A DNA stretch of 64,000 bases, from NCBI GenBank assembly GCA_017399915.1, contig JAFQAS010000065.1:124001-188000 (forward strand), read 5' to 3'. Below, piece after piece: positions 62,421-64,000 of this stretch (the stretch's first letter is position 1; each line of letters opens with the position of its first letter). Source of the stretch: Muribaculaceae bacterium. GTDB lineage: Bacteria; Bacteroidota; Bacteroidia; Bacteroidales; Muribaculaceae. The translations under genes were made by a program, and so were the position numbers. The notes beneath the pieces are model-generated. The model saw nothing but the letters and a program-made list of their open reading frames with translations. It searched no databases and was not told where the DNA came from.

Positions 62421-63614
62421 ATGACTCACATTTCTGATCGTGTTCAATCGCTCTCTCCATCGCAAACATTGGCGATGTCGCAAAAGAGCAATGAGCTAAA
62501 AGCTCAAGGTATCGACGTGATAAACCTCTCGGTTGGCGAGCCCGACTTTAACACTCCCGACCATATCAAAGAGGCTGCAAAACGTGCCATCGACGAAAAT
62601 TTCACTTTCTACACTCCCGTTCCGGGATATATGTCATTGCGCAAAGCTATTGCCGACAAACTCAAAAATGAAAACGGTCTTGATTACACACCCGAGCAAA
62701 TCGTGGTATCGGGTGGTGCAAAGCAATCTCTTTGCAACGTAATTTTAAGCGTAATCAATCCTGGAGATGAAGTAGTTATCCCCACTCCTGCTTGGGTGAG
62801 TTATGTGGAAATGGTGAAATTGGCAGAGGGGACAAATGTGCTTGTTCCTGCATCAATTGAGCAAGATTTCAAAGTAACTCCCGCTCAGCTCGAAGCAGCC
62901 ATCACTCCTAAAACTCGCATGGTGCTTCTTTGCTCTCCTTCAAACCCTACCGGCAGCGTTTACACCAAAGAAGAGCTCAAAGGATTGGTTGAGGTGCTTG
63001 CTAAATACCCCGACGTGCTTGTCCTTGCCGATGAAATCTACGAACACATCAACTTCACCGGAGAATTCACCTCACTTGGTTCATTCCCCGAAATAGCAGA
63101 CCGCACTATCATCGTAAATGGAGTTTCAAAAGCCTATGCAATGACCGGTTGGCGCATTGGGTTCATCGCAGCTCCACTTTGGGTTGCAAAAGCAACAAAC
63201 AAACTTCAAAGTCAATATACATCAGGAGCTTCATCTGTGGCACAAAAAGCGGCTGAAGCAGCTTACACCGGTTCGCAACAATGCGTTGAAGACATGCGCG
63301 TCGCATTCCAACGCCGTCGCGACTTAGTAGTTTCGCTCGCACGCGAAATCCCCGGAATAAAAGTTAACGAACCACAAGGCGCATTCTACCTTTTCCCCGA
63401 AGTTTCAAGCTACTTTGGCAAAAAATATGGCGACAAAGTAATCAACAATGCAGCCGACTTAGCTATGTATCTACTTGAAGAAGGTCACGTGGCAACTGTC
63501 GATGGCGAAGCATTCTGTTTACCCGGATATATCCGTTTGTCATACGCAACAAGCGATGACAATATTCGCGAAGCAATGCGTCGCATCAAAGAAGCTCTCG
63601 CTCGTCTTGCATAA
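62421..63614 (+). CDS. Class I PLP-dependent aminotransferase (aspartate aminotransferase-like)
   Basis: 397 residues, fold type I. Seen: INLSVGEPDFNTPDHIKEAA, FTFYTPVPGYMSLRKAIADK, the PLP lysine in NGVSKAYAMTGWRIGF and RLSYATSDDNIREAMRRI at the end. The GEPDF and FTxYTxxxGxxxLRxAIAxK pattern is that of bacterial aspartate aminotransferase (AspC/AspB type). It transfers the amino group between aspartate and 2-oxoglutarate. Specificity for other amino acids cannot be excluded. Confidence 0.93.
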   Translation: MTHISDRVQSLSPSQTLAMSQKSNELKAQGIDVINLSVGEPDFNTPDHIKEAAKRAIDENFTFYTPVPGYMSLRKAIADKLKNENGLDYTPEQIVVSGGAKQSLCNVILSVINPGDEVVIPTPAWVSYVEMVKLAEGTNVLVPASIEQDFKVTPAQLEAAITPKTRMVLLCSPSNPTGSVYTKEELKGLVEVLAKYPDVLVLADEIYEHINFTGEFTSLGSFPEIADRTIIVNGVSKAYAMTGWRIGFIAAPLWVAKATNKLQSQYTSGASSVAQKAAEAAYTGSQQCVEDMRVAFQRRRDLVVSLAREIPGIKVNEPQGAFYLFPEVSSYFGKKYGDKVINNAADLAMYLLEEGHVATVDGEAFCLPGYIRLSYATSDDNIREAMRRIKEALARLA

Positions 63615-63642
63615 ACATTCCCTTTAATCATATCTTCTCGAC

Positions 63643-63675
63643 ACCCCTGCCAACGCAACTTGGCAGGGGTTATTT
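63643..63675 (+). terminator. Terminator after the aminotransferase gene
   Basis: An 11-bp perfect stem (ACCCCTGCCAA / TTGGCAGGGGT) followed by TATTTTT. Confidence 0.85.
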
Positions 63676-63773
63676 TTCATCACAAATCTATTCTCTCAAC
63701 TATATTATGCCTCAAGGTAAATTTCTCGCATCAAATTTATTTATATATTTTCTCAATTTTTATACTTATTGAA

Positions 63774-63804
63774 TTGTTCATTATAATTATAATTAATATC
63801 TTTG
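63774..63804 (+). promoter_or_regulatory. Promoter of the GT2 gene
   Basis: TTG at 63774-63776, a 20-bp spacer, TATCTTTG at 63797-63804. The leader is about 45 nt. Confidence 0.65.
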
Positions 63805-63853
63805 CGTATTAATTGTTATAATGCAAAAGTAGCGTTTGACTAAATTCACAACC

Positions 63854-64000
63854 AATGACATCTACAGCATCAAACAGTCGAAACGATAGCGTTGTTATCA
63901 TTCCCATGTATAATGAGAAGGAAAACGCAGCAAAAATCATCGACGCAGTAATAGCCTTACCCCGTGATTTTGACATTCTCGTTATCGACGACAACTCTCC
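63854..64000 (+). CDS. Family 2 glycosyltransferase, N-terminal fragment (polyprenol-phosphate sugar transferase type)
   Basis: The first 49 residues are present; the gene continues beyond the window. After a short polar start it reads DSVVIIPMYNEKENAAKIIDAVIALPRDFDILVIDDNSP, the GT-A fold nucleotide-binding start of dolichol/polyprenol-phosphate mannosyl- or glucosyltransferases (DPM1-like), with the IIPxYNE and IDDNSPDGT signatures. Such enzymes load a sugar onto a membrane lipid carrier. It has its own promoter. Confidence 0.9.

Overview
The window is chromosomal DNA from a member of the Bacteroidota, order Bacteroidales. A gut-type lineage such as Muribaculaceae or a close relative is my guess, not a demonstrated placement. 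The evidence is a SusC/SusD/SusE/SusF-type locus, a type IX secretion sorting domain, a DUF349 protein, a KorAB-type ferredoxin oxidoreductase, Bacteroidota-type promoters (TTG at -33, 19-21 bp, then TAnnTTTG at -7), few Shine-Dalgarno sequences and a Bacteroidota-style SRP RNA. Most of it is core chromosome. The only clear mobile-type insertion is the restriction-modification cassette at the left end.

Layout. 1-3.1 kb: the start of a DEAD-box RNA helicase, then a leftward Vsr / Eco47II-like endonuclease / C5 methyltransferase cassette whose outer ends share an imperfect direct repeat. 3.2-7.3 kb: LtaS-like phosphotransferase, a membrane Ser/Thr kinase and a divergent putative regulator. 7.3-17.7 kb: asd, a secreted phosphodiester glycosidase, a secreted unknown, a MATE exporter, a TPR membrane protein and korAB. 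17.7-25.2 kb: a lipoprotein, a six-repeat secreted protein, SRP RNA, tRNA-Gln, tyrS, HU, a 29-residue basic protein, RNase G/E and ferritin. 25.2-33.3 kb: recQ broken by a stop and a frameshift, an undecaprenyl-phosphate sugar transferase, DUF349, M16 peptidase, cyclophilin and a small unknown. 33.3-35.4 kb: two non-coding repeat regions around an ECF sigma factor and its membrane partner. 35.4-39.7 kb: TonB-domain proteins and a Kef-type antiporter. 39.8-44.6 kb: a glycogen/alpha-glucan operon (debranching enzyme, GT4, GH57). 44.9-46.6 kb: three small membrane-protein genes. 46.7-50.3 kb: histidine kinase, pnuC-type transporter with thiamine pyrophosphokinase, and a HAD phosphatase. 50.3-57.9 kb: susC-susD-susE-susF-like locus without enzymes. 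58.3-62.1 kb: zinc-ribbon/DUF4836-like protein with an ABC ATPase and FtsX-like permease. 62.4-64 kb: a class I aminotransferase and the start of a GT2 glycosyltransferase.

Functional links. The Sus-like outer-membrane locus (probably glucan uptake, judged by SusE/F-type binding modules) and the intracellular glycogen operon about 6 kb away could work on related substrates, but no enzyme links them directly. pnuC and thiN overlap by 4 nt, which points to a thiamine uptake and activation pair. The places that deserve most attention are the methyltransferase with its own DNA-binding domain plus a tandem 19-bp repeat at the nuclease promoter, the palindromic back-to-back promoters between kinase and regulator, the uncharacterised zinc-ribbon/ABC/permease operon whose ATPase has unusual motif residues, the HU/small basic protein/RNase G cluster, the four TTTATCGTCGGT repeats after thiN, and the doubly broken recQ. 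I did not find a clear-cut new defence or mobile system. The items above are the best candidates for undescribed biology.
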